IMG/VR virus record: IMGVR_UViG_3300030060_001896
Span: 1-39,579 of that record
Direction: 5' to 3' (one strand)
DNA from: a virus
DNA length: 39,579 bases
Both the position numbers and the translations under genes were made by a program. Positions 1 to 7,549 of the stretch are shown one piece after another. Numbering within the stretch: position 1 is the stretch's first letter; the number at the start of each line of letters is the position of its first letter. The notes under the pieces were generated by a model. That model searched no databases and was not told the DNA's origin. It saw only the letters and a program-made list of their open reading frames with translations.

Positions 1-380
1 CCGCCATTCATAAAATCTTTGCCTGCTTTTTTTAATTGGCTTTTTAATAAAGGTTTTGTTGTAGGTGTAGCTTGCCCTATGTCAGTATCATATTCTTTAT
101 CACCTAGACTTGGTTTAAAAGGTTCTCTTTTTGATTTAGGTTTTATAAAAACCCCCACATCTAATTCTTTTCTAGGCACTCGTTCATATGTTGTTGGGTC
201 AAAAACAGTCACTGAACCTTTTTTTGTAAAAGTGCCAGGTTTAGCACCAACAACTAAACCTAACCTTTTAGCCGCATCAAACATTCTCTTTTGCACTGGA
301 GTCAAATCATCATAATCTGACTTGGTAACTTTTTTAAACTTATCTTTAAATTTAGCTCTGTTTTTTGCGTATTTATCCAC
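1..380 (-). CDS. hypothetical protein, C-terminus beyond the window edge
   Basis: An open frame of 126 codons starts with GTG at 380 and runs off the left edge without a stop. The GTG shares one base with the TAG of the 234-residue gene upstream (TAGTG), so the two are translationally coupled. The protein is lysine-rich and basic at its N-terminus (VDKYAKNRAKFKDKFKKV) and has no motif I recognise. It is the fourth cistron of the terminase operon. The plus-strand ORF at 19-315 is its shadow. The frame is certain; the function is unknown. Confidence 0.75.
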   Translation of the reverse strand, partial: MDKYAKNRAKFKDKFKKVTKSDYDDLTPVQKRMFDAAKRLGLVVGAKPGTFTKKGSVTVFDPTTYERVPRKELDVGVFIKPKSKREPFKPSLGDKEYDTDIGQATPTTKPLLKSQLKKAGKDFMNG

Positions 381-1084
381 TACTTCACTCCTCTGAATCT
401 AGTGCCACGCAAAGCAGCACCACCGCCACGACAAACATTAGAGGCAGCACCACCACGCTTAAAACCAGGAACACCTCTGCCACGCAATATATCCTTCTTT
501 GTTACCTTGCCATCACCTGTTAAATCTGGGAAAGCAGCTCCGCCTTTTTTCATTGGTTTTGGTCTGTTTGTAACGCCACCTTTATTGGTGTTAGTTAATG
601 CTTTTTTTATAAGATCTATGTCTGCATTAGAAATAGTACGGCCAGTTTTATCTAATGTTCCCAACGCTTTTTGCAAACGAGCTTTATCTGCATTAGATAT
701 ACCAAAGCCAGTTTCTTTTTTCAGGTCTAATGATTTTTGCATTGTACCAACTTTACCACCTTTCTGTTTGAATACGATGCCCTTTTCTTTTAACAACCGT
801 CTAATTTTAGCGGGACTCATTCCTCCTGTGTCAATGCCCAAAATCTCATCAACGCCTCGTTTCTCGCCAGACTTCAAAAGATCATCCGCTAACTTATCCA
901 TCAAGCCTGGGCTACCGCCTTTTTCCATTTTTTTAGGAAACATACCCAGACCATTAAATTGATGAATGCTATCAGCCAAAACCTCTTTACTCATTCCACG
1001 GGTATTAAAACCTACAATTTTAGCTAATTTTCTTAATTCTTTCATTGACATTTTGTCAAATTTTGTAAGTCCATCGTTAGCCAT
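380..1084 (-). CDS. hypothetical protein with SAP-like N-terminus and EF-hand-like loop
   Basis: A 234-residue protein downstream of the terminase; its ATG overlaps the TerL stop (TGATG). Residues about 13-45 (MKELRKLAKIVGF...MSKEVLADSIHQF) resemble a SAP/HeH helix-extension-helix, a small nucleic-acid-binding fold. A second similar helical stretch follows (MSPAKIRRLLKEKGI). Near the C-terminus, DLTGDGKVTKKDIL looks like a calcium-binding EF-hand or dockerin loop, followed by a Gly/Arg-rich tail. I recall this combination from marine phage proteins of unknown role. DNA binding is inferred from the SAP-like segment only. Confidence 0.85.
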   Translation of the reverse strand: MANDGLTKFDKMSMKELRKLAKIVGFNTRGMSKEVLADSIHQFNGLGMFPKKMEKGGSPGLMDKLADDLLKSGEKRGVDEILGIDTGGMSPAKIRRLLKEKGIVFKQKGGKVGTMQKSLDLKKETGFGISNADKARLQKALGTLDKTGRTISNADIDLIKKALTNTNKGGVTNRPKPMKKGGAAFPDLTGDGKVTKKDILRGRGVPGFKRGGAASNVCRGGGAALRGTRFRGVK

Positions 1085-2574
1085 CAGTAATACTCCTTTT
1101 TGCGCCTGTAACTACTAAACTCATCATCCTCATAATCTGAACGAGTGCGTATAAATCCACCTTGTCTAAAACGTAGTATAGCCTGAGTCATGCTATCCGC
1201 CAAGTCATCATGCTCTCCATTAGGAAAACTAGCGCATTCCTCTACAACTTCCTCCGCCCACCTAGTATCTGGTGTCCATACCATGCCACTTTCAAATACA
1301 GGCGCACACGCATTCATACGAGAAAACTTATCAGAACCACGACCAGGTGTAAATGTACTCACAGGTATGCCCATCTGACGCAGCTCATGTGTTAATGGCG
1401 TACCACTCGACTTCTGCTCTATTAATACCATGTCAGGATCAAAATCATTGTATAACCGCAACGCATTATCCTTTAACTCTGGAAACTCCCAACGACCCTT
1501 CTCAGCATCTAATAATATAATCGCTGGCTCATCTCCCTCATCTGGATAAAATATACCCCATGTGGTTATCGCACTATAGTCAGCACGGTCTGATTTTGTA
1601 AAAGCAGTGTCATAACTTTGTATTATATAATCACATGGAGGTGGAGCGTCCTTCTCCCAGATGTTCCACCACTCCCTTTTTACTATCGCACCCTCTTCGG
1701 CTGTCGGGTTCTGCAAATACTGTGCGTTCCATTTCGACACAGGTATCGAAGCCTTCACACCTTCTAACTCTTCCCTGCTCCAAAATTCGGGCCACAACAC
1801 GTTGTCTGTGTCTGGAAATATGGCTGGAAACTCTACTACTTCCCATTGATCAGCACCCCCCTCTGCCTGTTTGTTCAATACTTTCGCTGTTAAATCACGA
1901 ATACTCCATCTCGTCATAACAATAATAATCGAACCTCCAGGCTGTAATCTCTGTCTAGGTCCAGATGTATACCACTCATAAATGTTATCTAATGCACTCG
2001 GACTTAAAGCGTCTTGTTCGGAAACAGGATCATCAATGATACAAAGGTCAGCACCACGACCAGCCAAAGCACCACCGACACCAACAGCGTAATACTCACC
2101 ACCCTTATTGGTTGACCACCTACCAGACGCTTTCGCATCTTTCGCCAATTCCATATCTGGGAAAATATCCCTGTATATCTCACTATCAAGTAAATTCTTA
2201 ACCTTTCGACCAAATCCTACAGCCAATTCAGCAGTGTGCGTTGCCTGTATAATCTTACGATTAGGTTCCTTGCCCATAATCCAAGCAGGAAATAAATAAC
2301 TCGCAAATTCGGATTTTGTATGTCTCGGTGGCATATTAACGATTAATCGCTTTAACTCGCCACTCGCTACCTTCTCTAGCTTCTTAGCAAAAATGTGATG
2401 ATGCTCGCCAGCAATAAAACTAGGCCAAACATATCTCACAAAATCTAAAAAACTTTTCTGTAACGTATCTCTTTGTTCTAACTCCTGATATCGTTTTAAA
2501 GTAGCCCCTAATTTTTCTAACTCTTCCTGAGTTAAAAAATCTACATCTATGTCAGGTATGGCAAAGTTATTCAT
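1084..2574 (-). CDS. terL: terminase large subunit (TerL)
   Basis: The packaging motor: an ATPase that drives DNA into the prohead, and a nuclease that cuts the concatemer. The 496 residues are full length for the family. Visible motifs: Walker A-like MPPRHTKS (81-88), Walker B LCIIDD (177-182), coupling motif MTRW (220-223), and an RNase H-like nuclease domain with Asp322 in QSYDTAF, Asp332 in ADYS and a C-terminal NGEHDDLADS. The gene starts 1 bp after the stop of the 528-residue gene and overlaps the next start, so it is mid-operon. TerS is not adjacent: the candidate lies about 7 kb away at 9443-9931. Confidence 0.97.
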   Translation of the reverse strand: MNNFAIPDIDVDFLTQEELEKLGATLKRYQELEQRDTLQKSFLDFVRYVWPSFIAGEHHHIFAKKLEKVASGELKRLIVNMPPRHTKSEFASYLFPAWIMGKEPNRKIIQATHTAELAVGFGRKVKNLLDSEIYRDIFPDMELAKDAKASGRWSTNKGGEYYAVGVGGALAGRGADLCIIDDPVSEQDALSPSALDNIYEWYTSGPRQRLQPGGSIIIVMTRWSIRDLTAKVLNKQAEGGADQWEVVEFPAIFPDTDNVLWPEFWSREELEGVKASIPVSKWNAQYLQNPTAEEGAIVKREWWNIWEKDAPPPCDYIIQSYDTAFTKSDRADYSAITTWGIFYPDEGDEPAIILLDAEKGRWEFPELKDNALRLYNDFDPDMVLIEQKSSGTPLTHELRQMGIPVSTFTPGRGSDKFSRMNACAPVFESGMVWTPDTRWAEEVVEECASFPNGEHDDLADSMTQAILRFRQGGFIRTRSDYEDDEFSSYRRKKEYY

Positions 2575-2575
2575 C

Positions 2576-4162
2576 TCATGAAGCGGCTCTCATAGACTCC
2601 AAAAATCTATCTGTAGCAGCCGTTAAAGTATCAGATACAGCACCACCCTCTTGCATACCAAAAGGCTTCGTTAAATTGGAAATCATATCAACTGGAAATG
2701 CAACTGGCGCAACTTGCCCTATAGGAGCAGATTGCCTAGTGCTAGGAACAATAACCTGTGTTGTGGGTGTCGTAGCTGTCGGTGCAGCCGTAATCATGGG
2801 TGTCTGCGTAGCAGTAGACTGAGAAGCAATTGGCTGACATACCCCATTTACTAACTGAAAACCATCAGGGCATGGATCAGTCACAGCTTTGGGAGCCTGA
2901 AAAACATCTTTTGACTTACGATCAAACGGACGTATTAAATTAGCAAAAGGATCATCTACTGAATAATTCGGGTCTTTCTGCCCTCTATAAGTTATTACAC
3001 CAGAAGGACTTAAAACTAACTCGCCTCCTCTACTGCCAACAGGAACAGTGCCAACACCTGTTTCATTGTCATAACTAAAATTAGGAAGAGAAGCCAACTT
3101 CTTAAAATTATCAATTTGACCTTTGTAGAAAAAATCTCCTACCTTTCCAGGCAGTCTAGATAGAAAATTAGGCTCTATTGCTTTTAAAACTGTTGTCGCA
3201 TCTTTGTCTTCATCATCTAACTGCTGAATTTCTGTTCTAGTTTCTATTGGAAATGATCTGTTTTGATTGGTGTCATCTATATTAGCATCCACACCTTGCA
3301 ATCTTGATATTTGTTCACTTAATGATGTGCCTAAACCTGACTGTCTAGGGTCAAGAAAAGTAGCGGCTATACCAGCTCTTGTTAAATCTGGATCCATTCT
3401 TCTTCTATCAACAGGGTCTAAAGATAAAGGCGTAGGTAAAAAAGGCGCAGAATCAGAAAGTTTACCACCAATAAAGTTCAACATATCAAGAGAATCCCCC
3501 TGATTTAAAGCGACTGACTCTAGCGGAGTAATGTAGTCTGGGTCATATAAAGCAGTTCTTCTAACAGAAAGTGGACTGTCTGTGGATGATAATCCAATTA
3601 ATTCTGCTTCTGTTTGAGCGGCAGAACCAGAGCCGTATAAATCATTAGGAAATTCTCCTTGCTGTCTAAGTTCTCTCGCTCTGCGAATAGCATTTTCAGC
3701 ATTAATTTCAGCAGCTGTTCTTGTATCAACATTTAGAATACCACCTCTGTCTCGTATTTTTGGCGGTGTTGGAGTGAGTTTAGGAAAATTCCTTCTTTCA
3801 TTTGAATCATCCATCTGCCTTGCTTTTTCTCTGCGCTCCAAAGCTTTTTGAATGCGGCTCTTCTCTACTTCCTTTCGTTGTTTATCGACATTTTCACGAG
3901 TATAATCCATTTCGGCTACAGGACGATTTGTAATGCCACCTCTCTGCATCATCTGCACAGGTTGGTCAAAAATGTCTATCATGTCGATTGGGGATACGTT
4001 TACAGGTATCTGAGGGGGGCTAATGGGAGGATTCATAGCTGGTTTCGCCCTCATACCCTGCATAAAGCTTTTAAATTGCGCTCTTTGTCCTGGAACTGTA
4101 CGAAACTCCACACTTTGGCTCTGTGGAGGTGCAGCTTGCGGAGGCATTATACCCGTAAACAT
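2576..4162 (-). CDS. hypothetical protein, first gene of the terminase operon
   Basis: A 528-residue protein rich in Pro, Gln, Arg and Asp, probably largely disordered. It begins with a proline-rich stretch (MPPQAAPPQSQSVEFR), has a charged helical segment around residues 85-115, and carries DPCPDGFQLVNGVCQP, a short Cys-containing motif I recall from marine phage proteins. The C-terminus (MQEGGAVSDTLTAATDRFLE) may form a helix. Its position directly before TerL suggests a structural or packaging role, but nothing in the sequence proves one. The ribosome binding site GAGGT sits 8 nt before the ATG, inside an inverted repeat (4171-4195). Confidence 0.85.
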   Translation of the reverse strand: MFTGIMPPQAAPPQSQSVEFRTVPGQRAQFKSFMQGMRAKPAMNPPISPPQIPVNVSPIDMIDIFDQPVQMMQRGGITNRPVAEMDYTRENVDKQRKEVEKSRIQKALERREKARQMDDSNERRNFPKLTPTPPKIRDRGGILNVDTRTAAEINAENAIRRARELRQQGEFPNDLYGSGSAAQTEAELIGLSSTDSPLSVRRTALYDPDYITPLESVALNQGDSLDMLNFIGGKLSDSAPFLPTPLSLDPVDRRRMDPDLTRAGIAATFLDPRQSGLGTSLSEQISRLQGVDANIDDTNQNRSFPIETRTEIQQLDDEDKDATTVLKAIEPNFLSRLPGKVGDFFYKGQIDNFKKLASLPNFSYDNETGVGTVPVGSRGGELVLSPSGVITYRGQKDPNYSVDDPFANLIRPFDRKSKDVFQAPKAVTDPCPDGFQLVNGVCQPIASQSTATQTPMITAAPTATTPTTQVIVPSTRQSAPIGQVAPVAFPVDMISNLTKPFGMQEGGAVSDTLTAATDRFLESMRAAS

Positions 4163-4170
4163 ATCTTTTT

Positions 4171-4195
4171 ACCTCAAAAATGCTCGTATTGAGGT
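4171..4195 (-). promoter_or_regulatory. inverted repeat enclosing the ribosome binding site of the terminase operon
   Basis: Read on the minus strand, ACCTCAA (4195-4189) and TTGAGGT (4177-4171) are perfect 7-bp complements around an 11-nt loop. The right arm contains the GAGGT ribosome binding site for the gene starting at 4162. There is no T-run, so it is not an intrinsic terminator. It could hide the ribosome binding site in read-through RNA, or act as an operator over the start point of the promoter at 4197-4225. Confidence 0.55.
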
Positions 4196-4196
4196 C

Positions 4197-4225
4197 ATGA
4201 TAAGAGATTATTCTACTTTTGACAA
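4197..4225 (-). promoter_or_regulatory. candidate sigma70 promoter of the terminase operon
   Basis: On the minus strand, TTGTCA (4225-4220) is followed after exactly 17 bp by TATCAT (4202-4197). The predicted start near 4190 falls in the left arm of the inverted repeat above. The promoter overlaps the end of the XRE gene. Confidence 0.5.
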
Positions 4226-4552
4226 CAGATACTCTAACTCTCTGGCTGATTGTGCCATCATTTTAGGTATTTTCTCGTTCTGAAAGTCCAAAAACTCAGC
4301 ATCTTCCTTCAAATTGCTTGCTAATGCCTCAATTCTTCTCCTGTCAAAGTCAGATATACCGCTTTTTTCTGATTGGGGAGAAAGAAATTGCCCCTCAACC
4401 GCTAATTTTATCTTTAACGGTATCTCTTTCTCCCCCTTCTCATAATAACAATACATCCTTTTGCTCAGTCCAAGCTTAGATGCCATGTCATCTTGAGTAA
4501 GTTTGTTGTCTTTTCTAACTTTAATTAGAAATTCCCTATATTCCTGGTTCAT
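4208..4552 (-). CDS. XRE-family (Cro/C1-type) transcriptional regulator
   Basis: A 114-residue DNA-binding protein. Residues about 5-58 match the XRE helix-turn-helix: a first helix (REFLIKVRKDNKL), then TQDDMASKLGLSKRMYCYYEKG as helix 2, turn, recognition helix and following helix. The C-terminal half (SDFDRRRIEALASNLKEDAEFLDFQ...) is helical and could dimerise. It overlaps the 78-residue gene upstream by 4 bp (ATGA) and is thus transcribed from the promoter at 4817-4845, which carries the palindromic site shared by eight promoters. It is the only obvious repressor-type protein in the window and therefore the best candidate for binding that site. This pairing is inferred. Confidence 0.88.
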   Translation of the reverse strand: MNQEYREFLIKVRKDNKLTQDDMASKLGLSKRMYCYYEKGEKEIPLKIKLAVEGQFLSPQSEKSGISDFDRRRIEALASNLKEDAEFLDFQNEKIPKMMAQSARELEYLLSKVE

Positions 4553-4785
4553 GATGCAACCCTCAGTATACCAGACCTAAATAAATCTTCGACTAAAGCA
4601 GCTTTTGTGTGGAACCTTATGTTGTTTCCTGTCCAATTGGATGCTGCAACTGCTAAGTTTCTAGGGTTATCTTCTGCGGTAGGGCCAGATGACCAACTTT
4701 GTGCTGCCCAAGCCTCTACAACGTGTTCTGGAGTGTCAGATTCAAACTCTAAGTCACTCCCCATATTTAGTATAAATTTTGTCAT
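4549..4785 (-). CDS. small hypothetical protein, co-transcribed with the XRE regulator
   Basis: A 78-residue acidic protein (MTKFILNMGSDLEFESDTPEHVVEAWAAQ is its N-terminal half, abbreviated here as MTKFILNMGSD...EHVVEAW) with several Trp residues and no motif I recognise. An AAGG ribosome binding site precedes the ATG. It is the first gene after the promoter at 4817-4845 and is coupled to the regulator gene by a 4-bp overlap, so it may be an accessory or antirepressor-like protein. That role is only a guess from position. Confidence 0.8.
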   Translation of the reverse strand: MTKFILNMGSDLEFESDTPEHVVEAWAAQSWSSGPTAEDNPRNLAVAASNWTGNNIRFHTKAALVEDLFRSGILRVAS

Positions 4786-4816
4786 TTGATTACCTTATGT
4801 TGTTAATACTGATACC

Positions 4817-4845
4817 TATGTAGCAATTGTTGCACCATAAGTCAA
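4817..4845 (-). promoter_or_regulatory. promoter with palindromic operator, XRE unit (site 1)
   Basis: On the minus strand: -35 TTGACT (4845-4840), a 17-bp spacer, -10 TACATA (4822-4817). The spacer's -10-proximal part is the palindrome GTGCAACAATTGC (4835-4823), the same element found at seven other promoters. The leader has a variant of the ATCAACAAC element (TATTAACAAC) before the ribosome binding site. Confidence 0.75.
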
Positions 4846-4902
4846 TAACCAAGCACATTGTTTTTGGGAAACTTGGTGCAAATGTGTGTCCGATACAAAC
4901 AT

Positions 4903-4930
4903 AAAAAAAGGGGGGGAATATATCCCCCCC
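4903..4930 (-). terminator. intrinsic terminator of the amidoligase unit
   Basis: Seven C/G pairs (4924-4930 with 4910-4916) around a 7-nt loop, followed on the minus strand by seven T (complement of 4903-4909). It lies 45 bp past the amidoligase stop. Confidence 0.9.
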
Positions 4931-4975
4931 ATTGCCCGATCTGATTTTCGGTTTTTATGTTAGGGTACCTAGGCA

Positions 4976-6178
4976 TTATCTGCCTAGGTCTATTCTTCTC
5001 TGGTGGAAGTATTCAAAGCATTCATCTGACATTGATCCCCATATTGAATCAGATCCAATATGATTCAGATTATGTAATGACAAGCTACCAATCAATTCTA
5101 ATGATCTTAAAACCTCATACCCATTTTGATCATAACGCCCACTTGATGATCCGTAACGATGCCCATTGGTTTGTTGATCATGTTGAACGACTAACCTAGA
5201 ATCAATATCGGGATGATTCCTGATTTCTGAAAATCTAGCTCTGATCGTTGGCGCATCCCAACCTGTACTATTCATTAAGCTTTGTGTACTAGCACCACCC
5301 TCAACTCTTGCGAGTGAATACAAAGTGTGAACTCTTGATCCGTATCTATATAAAGAAGTTGGGCTAGTAAGATTAGTATTATTAACAGAGTCATAATTGA
5401 TTCTGGTCTTATCAGAGTGCTGGAATAGATTGTCTATAAACTCATAATAACGAAAGAGCTTTTCAGTATTGAGAGTCGCTTGGGGTTGCCTAAATTCCAA
5501 TCTACCCTCATTATATTTGTTAAAATTAATATAGTGAAATTTACCACCTATAATATCGTCACATTCTCTAACATTAGATTCCATGAATTGATTATAATCT
5601 CTACCATTAATTTTAATGTTATCAATATCTTTAACATATCTGTGACTCCAACGTGATCGTGGAAAAAATGCGTTAATCTGATCTTTATGTGTTGCGTATC
5701 TTGTGGCAACGTCTTTTGCTAATAACAAAGGCATTTCATTTGCATTGTTAAAAGTGTCCACAACACTAGATCTTATTCTCTCTTCTAAATGTCTATTTTC
5801 TGGCTTGAGCATTTCAGTTGCGTGAGCCTTTGAAGCTTGCCAATGTTGATGAGGAGTCGCATTAACAACAGATTTTAAACCTACATTAATATGACCACCA
5901 TTATCAACTTCACCCACTTTAAAACGCTTATCTGTTAACCATGTGAACAGATCTGCTATATCAGATCTAGCTTGTAGTGAATGATAGCTAAAAGGCGGAA
6001 TGATTAACTCTGTTTTAACATTGTGTTCATGCGTGGCATTTACCCATGTAAATCCATCATTATGTAGATCTCTATGAACATCACGGAAAGATCTATGATG
6101 ATAAGGCGAATCGGAATGAGTAGAGACCTCTTGTTCAGTACCCATTACTAAAAAATCATTTTCTTTGATATAAGTCAT
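4976..6178 (-). CDS. amidoligase-family protein (glutamine synthetase-like carboxylate-amine ligase fold)
   Basis: A 400-residue enzyme predicted to form amide bonds with ATP. The family pattern is visible in order: metal-binding GTEQE (13-17), KTELIIPPF (55-63), GGHINVG (94-100, equivalent to the GxHVHV motif), KFHYINF (213-219) and RLEFRQPQATLN (226-237, equivalent to the family's EFR...GTL). The start at 6178 is preferred over an ATG at 6265: GGAG lies 9 nt upstream of it, and the earlier ATG falls inside the operator. It is a single-gene unit with its own promoter and terminator. Family knowledge: phage amidoligases are predicted to work with gamma-glutamylcyclotransferases or amidotransferases on peptides or proteins. 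A cyclotransferase-like gene is at 12701-13120. The substrate is unknown. Confidence 0.78.
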   Translation of the reverse strand: MTYIKENDFLVMGTEQEVSTHSDSPYHHRSFRDVHRDLHNDGFTWVNATHEHNVKTELIIPPFSYHSLQARSDIADLFTWLTDKRFKVGEVDNGGHINVGLKSVVNATPHQHWQASKAHATEMLKPENRHLEERIRSSVVDTFNNANEMPLLLAKDVATRYATHKDQINAFFPRSRWSHRYVKDIDNIKINGRDYNQFMESNVRECDDIIGGKFHYINFNKYNEGRLEFRQPQATLNTEKLFRYYEFIDNLFQHSDKTRINYDSVNNTNLTSPTSLYRYGSRVHTLYSLARVEGGASTQSLMNSTGWDAPTIRARFSEIRNHPDIDSRLVVQHDQQTNGHRYGSSSGRYDQNGYEVLRSLELIGSLSLHNLNHIGSDSIWGSMSDECFEYFHQRRIDLGR

Positions 6179-6208
6179 TGTTTTTACTCCATTTTTTCGG
6201 TTGTTGAA

Positions 6209-6232
6209 AGTGCCAAAAAATAGGTTGGCACT
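6209..6232 (-). promoter_or_regulatory. inverted repeat in the amidoligase leader
   Basis: AGTGCCA (6209-6215) and TGGCACT (6226-6232) are perfect 7-bp complements with a 10-nt loop. They lie between the promoter and the ribosome binding site, where a hairpin or a second protein-binding site could control expression. Confidence 0.5.
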
Positions 6233-6246
6233 CCTAATTTTACCAA

Positions 6247-6275
6247 ATAATGGCAACCATTGCAAATTATTTGAA
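6247..6275 (-). promoter_or_regulatory. promoter with palindromic operator, amidoligase unit (site 2)
   Basis: On the minus strand: -35-like TTCAAA (6275-6270), 17-bp spacer, -10-like CATTAT (6252-6247). The spacer contains TTGCAATGGTTGC (6265-6253) in the same register as the other sites. The -35 is weak, so it may need activation. Confidence 0.6.
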
Positions 6276-6459
6276 CAATTGATCGGGATTGAAAAATGAC
6301 GAAGGAAGAAAGGAGGGGTGATTATATGCTGAACTTCAATTTGGACAGTAGCCGAGAAGCCCGATCCCGATCCCCGATCAACATATTGTATGCTGCGCCT
6401 GGCGGGCCAGGCGTTATCCGATCAATTGTTCGGGTTTTTGCAGCCAGGTGCTGGAAGCC
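6276..6459. repeat. intergenic spacer with CGATCAATT repeats and GC-rich inverted sequences
   Basis: No gene is visible between the amidoligase promoter and the next terminator. The spacer holds the CGATCAATT 9-mer twice (6277-6285 and 6419-6427), runs of CCCGAT, and a GCCTGGCGGGCCAGGC inverted repeat around 6398-6413. It is more GC-rich than its surroundings. The plus-strand ORF at 6296-6595 is not supported. Confidence 0.6.
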
Positions 6460-6490
6460 AAAAAAAATGGGCGGTATTTCTACCGCCCAT
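6460..6490 (-). terminator. intrinsic terminator after the 128-residue gene
   Basis: A perfect 10-bp stem (6481-6490 with 6467-6476) with a GAAA tetraloop on the minus strand, followed by eight T (complement of 6460-6467). Confidence 0.93.
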
Positions 6491-6504
6491 CTTACGAGGT
6501 ATTC

Positions 6505-6891
6505 CTATTCACCGAAGAAGAACATTTGGGCAAACTCTAGAACTGTTTCGGGATCTTGTCCTGTGGTGCGAGTCCAAGGTGTCCCCCAATCTTGACCCTC
6601 TAGCGTTGCAGTTGATGGCTCTTTGTGTTGGTTTAGCTTTCCTGTGATTCTAACTGAAGGTCCACCCCAACCGAGAAGAATTTCAAATTCCTCTGCTACC
6701 ATCTCGTCACCTAATGAATGCCAACCTGAACGCACTTGAATGCTCAATGGCATTTCGTGGCAACGCTCTACGATTTTTTCTGCCAAAGCGTCTTTGTTCA
6801 AGTGGTTGGCTTTTGCCAAAATTCTCATTAAGCGGTCAATTTCAAAAAATGTTCCCTCGCCTATGTTCTCAATTTTTTTAATATCGTTCAT
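6505..6891 (-). CDS. hypothetical phage protein
   Basis: A 128-residue protein, second gene of the unit that starts at promoter 7056-7084. The N-terminal half is helical and charged (IDRLMRILAKANHLNKDALAEKIVERC), the C-terminal half aromatic and Gly-rich (LLGWGGPSVRITG, TPWTRTTGQDPETVLEFAQMF). I vaguely recall similar uncharacterised phage proteins but cannot name a family. Its ATG lies one base after the stop of the 42-residue gene, and a strong terminator follows. Confidence 0.85.
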   Translation of the reverse strand: MNDIKKIENIGEGTFFEIDRLMRILAKANHLNKDALAEKIVERCHEMPLSIQVRSGWHSLGDEMVAEEFEILLGWGGPSVRITGKLNQHKEPSTATLEGQDWGTPWTRTTGQDPETVLEFAQMFFFGE

Positions 6892-6892
6892 T

Positions 6893-7021
6893 TTATTGAT
6901 CCTCGTTGTAATATTTAATTATTGCTTTTAATGTGTTGATAGCATCTTCATCATCTATCTTTCCCATCTGTAGTTGACCCACTAAGTCCTCTAGGTCTTC
7001 GAGTAGTGTTGTATCTTCCAT
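6893..7021 (-). CDS. 42-residue acidic peptide
   Basis: The ATG at 7021 has a GAGGT ribosome binding site 7 nt upstream and the frame closes with TAA at 6893, one base before the next gene's ATG. The peptide (MEDTTLLEDLEDLVGQLQMG...) is strongly acidic and should be helical. It is the first cistron behind an operator-bearing promoter. It is too short for a confident family match; promoter, ribosome binding site and spacing make it likely real. Confidence 0.7.
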   Translation of the reverse strand: MEDTTLLEDLEDLVGQLQMGKIDDEDAINTLKAIIKYYNEDQ

Positions 7022-7055
7022 AATTTTACCTCGTTTGTTTTGTTGATACCTTTAT

Positions 7056-7084
7056 ATAATAGCAACTATTGCAATAGATGCAAG
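7056..7084 (-). promoter_or_regulatory. promoter with palindromic operator (site 3)
   Basis: On the minus strand: -10 TATTAT (7061-7056) and the palindrome TTGCAATAGTTGC (7074-7062) directly upstream of it. The -35 is weak (CTTGCA with 17 bp, or TTGCAT with 16 bp). The leader carries GTATCAACAA. Confidence 0.65.
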
Positions 7085-7234
7085 TTTTTTTTACTTTTTT
7101 TGTATTTTTTTTTACGAAAGGACGGAGGCTGTCGCTGCTGTGCCTGCACTAAAATTGATCGTGTTTTAGCCAGGAGCTGCGCTGCGTGTTGACGTACAAT
7201 TGATCGGGTTTACTCAAGCAGCGAGTTACTGGGT

Positions 7235-7260
7235 AAAAAAAAGCAGGGTTAATACCCTGC
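7235..7260 (-). terminator. intrinsic terminator after the 65-residue gene
   Basis: GCAGGGT (minus strand 7260-7254 pairing with 7249-7243) with a 4-nt loop, followed by eight T (complement of 7235-7242). Between it and site 3 lie two more CGATCAATT copies (at 7153 and 7198). Confidence 0.92.
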
Positions 7261-7282
7261 CTTTTCTCTGATTAAGTCTAAA

Positions 7283-7480
7283 TTAATTGTCTAATATCTC
7301 TTGAATTACACCGCCTACAACATCTCCATCATTGTCTAGCATTTTTGTTTCACCCGTCTGCAAAACCTCATCTGCATCAAAGTCAAAACGCTTTGCAAGT
7401 TTACGCAATTCTCTTCTGCCCCAGATGGCGGTTCTGCCTTGACCATCTTGAAACCACATAGTAAATTCTTCTTTTGCCAT
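7283..7480 (-). CDS. small hypothetical protein
   Basis: A 65-residue protein (MAKEEFTMWFQDGQGRTAIW...). The start at 7480 has CAGGAG 7 nt upstream. An in-frame ATG at 7528 is rejected because it lies inside the operator and promoter. Residues about 20-40 (RRELRKLAKRFDFDADEVLQ) look like a helix-turn-helix-like helical pair but are too short to classify. It forms a single-gene unit with its own promoter and terminator. Confidence 0.8.
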   Translation of the reverse strand: MAKEEFTMWFQDGQGRTAIWGRRELRKLAKRFDFDADEVLQTGETKMLDNDGDVVGGVIQEILDN

Positions 7481-7509
7481 CGTATTACTCCTGTTGTTGA
7501 TACATATAT

Positions 7510-7538
7510 ATAATAGCAACTGTTGCAATAATAGTCAA
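7510..7538 (-). promoter_or_regulatory. promoter with palindromic operator (site 4), the clearest copy
   Basis: On the minus strand: -35 TTGACT (7538-7533), exactly 17 bp, -10 TATTAT (7515-7510). The spacer contains TTGCAACAGTTGC (7528-7516) abutting the -10. The leader holds GTATCAACAAC immediately before CAGGAG. Binding at this site would block RNA polymerase. Confidence 0.8.
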
Positions 7539-7549
7539 AAACTTTTTTA

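Noticed and set aside
402-962. Plus-strand 186-codon ORF
   Set aside because: It is antisense to the 234-residue gene of the terminase operon, which has coupling and recognisable motifs.
6178-6265. Upstream ATG extension of the amidoligase (and similar extensions at 7528, 8702 and 22729)
   Set aside because: These ATGs lie inside or at the promoter and operator; internal ATGs have proper ribosome binding sites.
6296-6595. Plus-strand 99-codon ORF
   Set aside because: It crosses a strong minus-strand terminator and the end of a supported gene, and its sequence has no coherent pattern.
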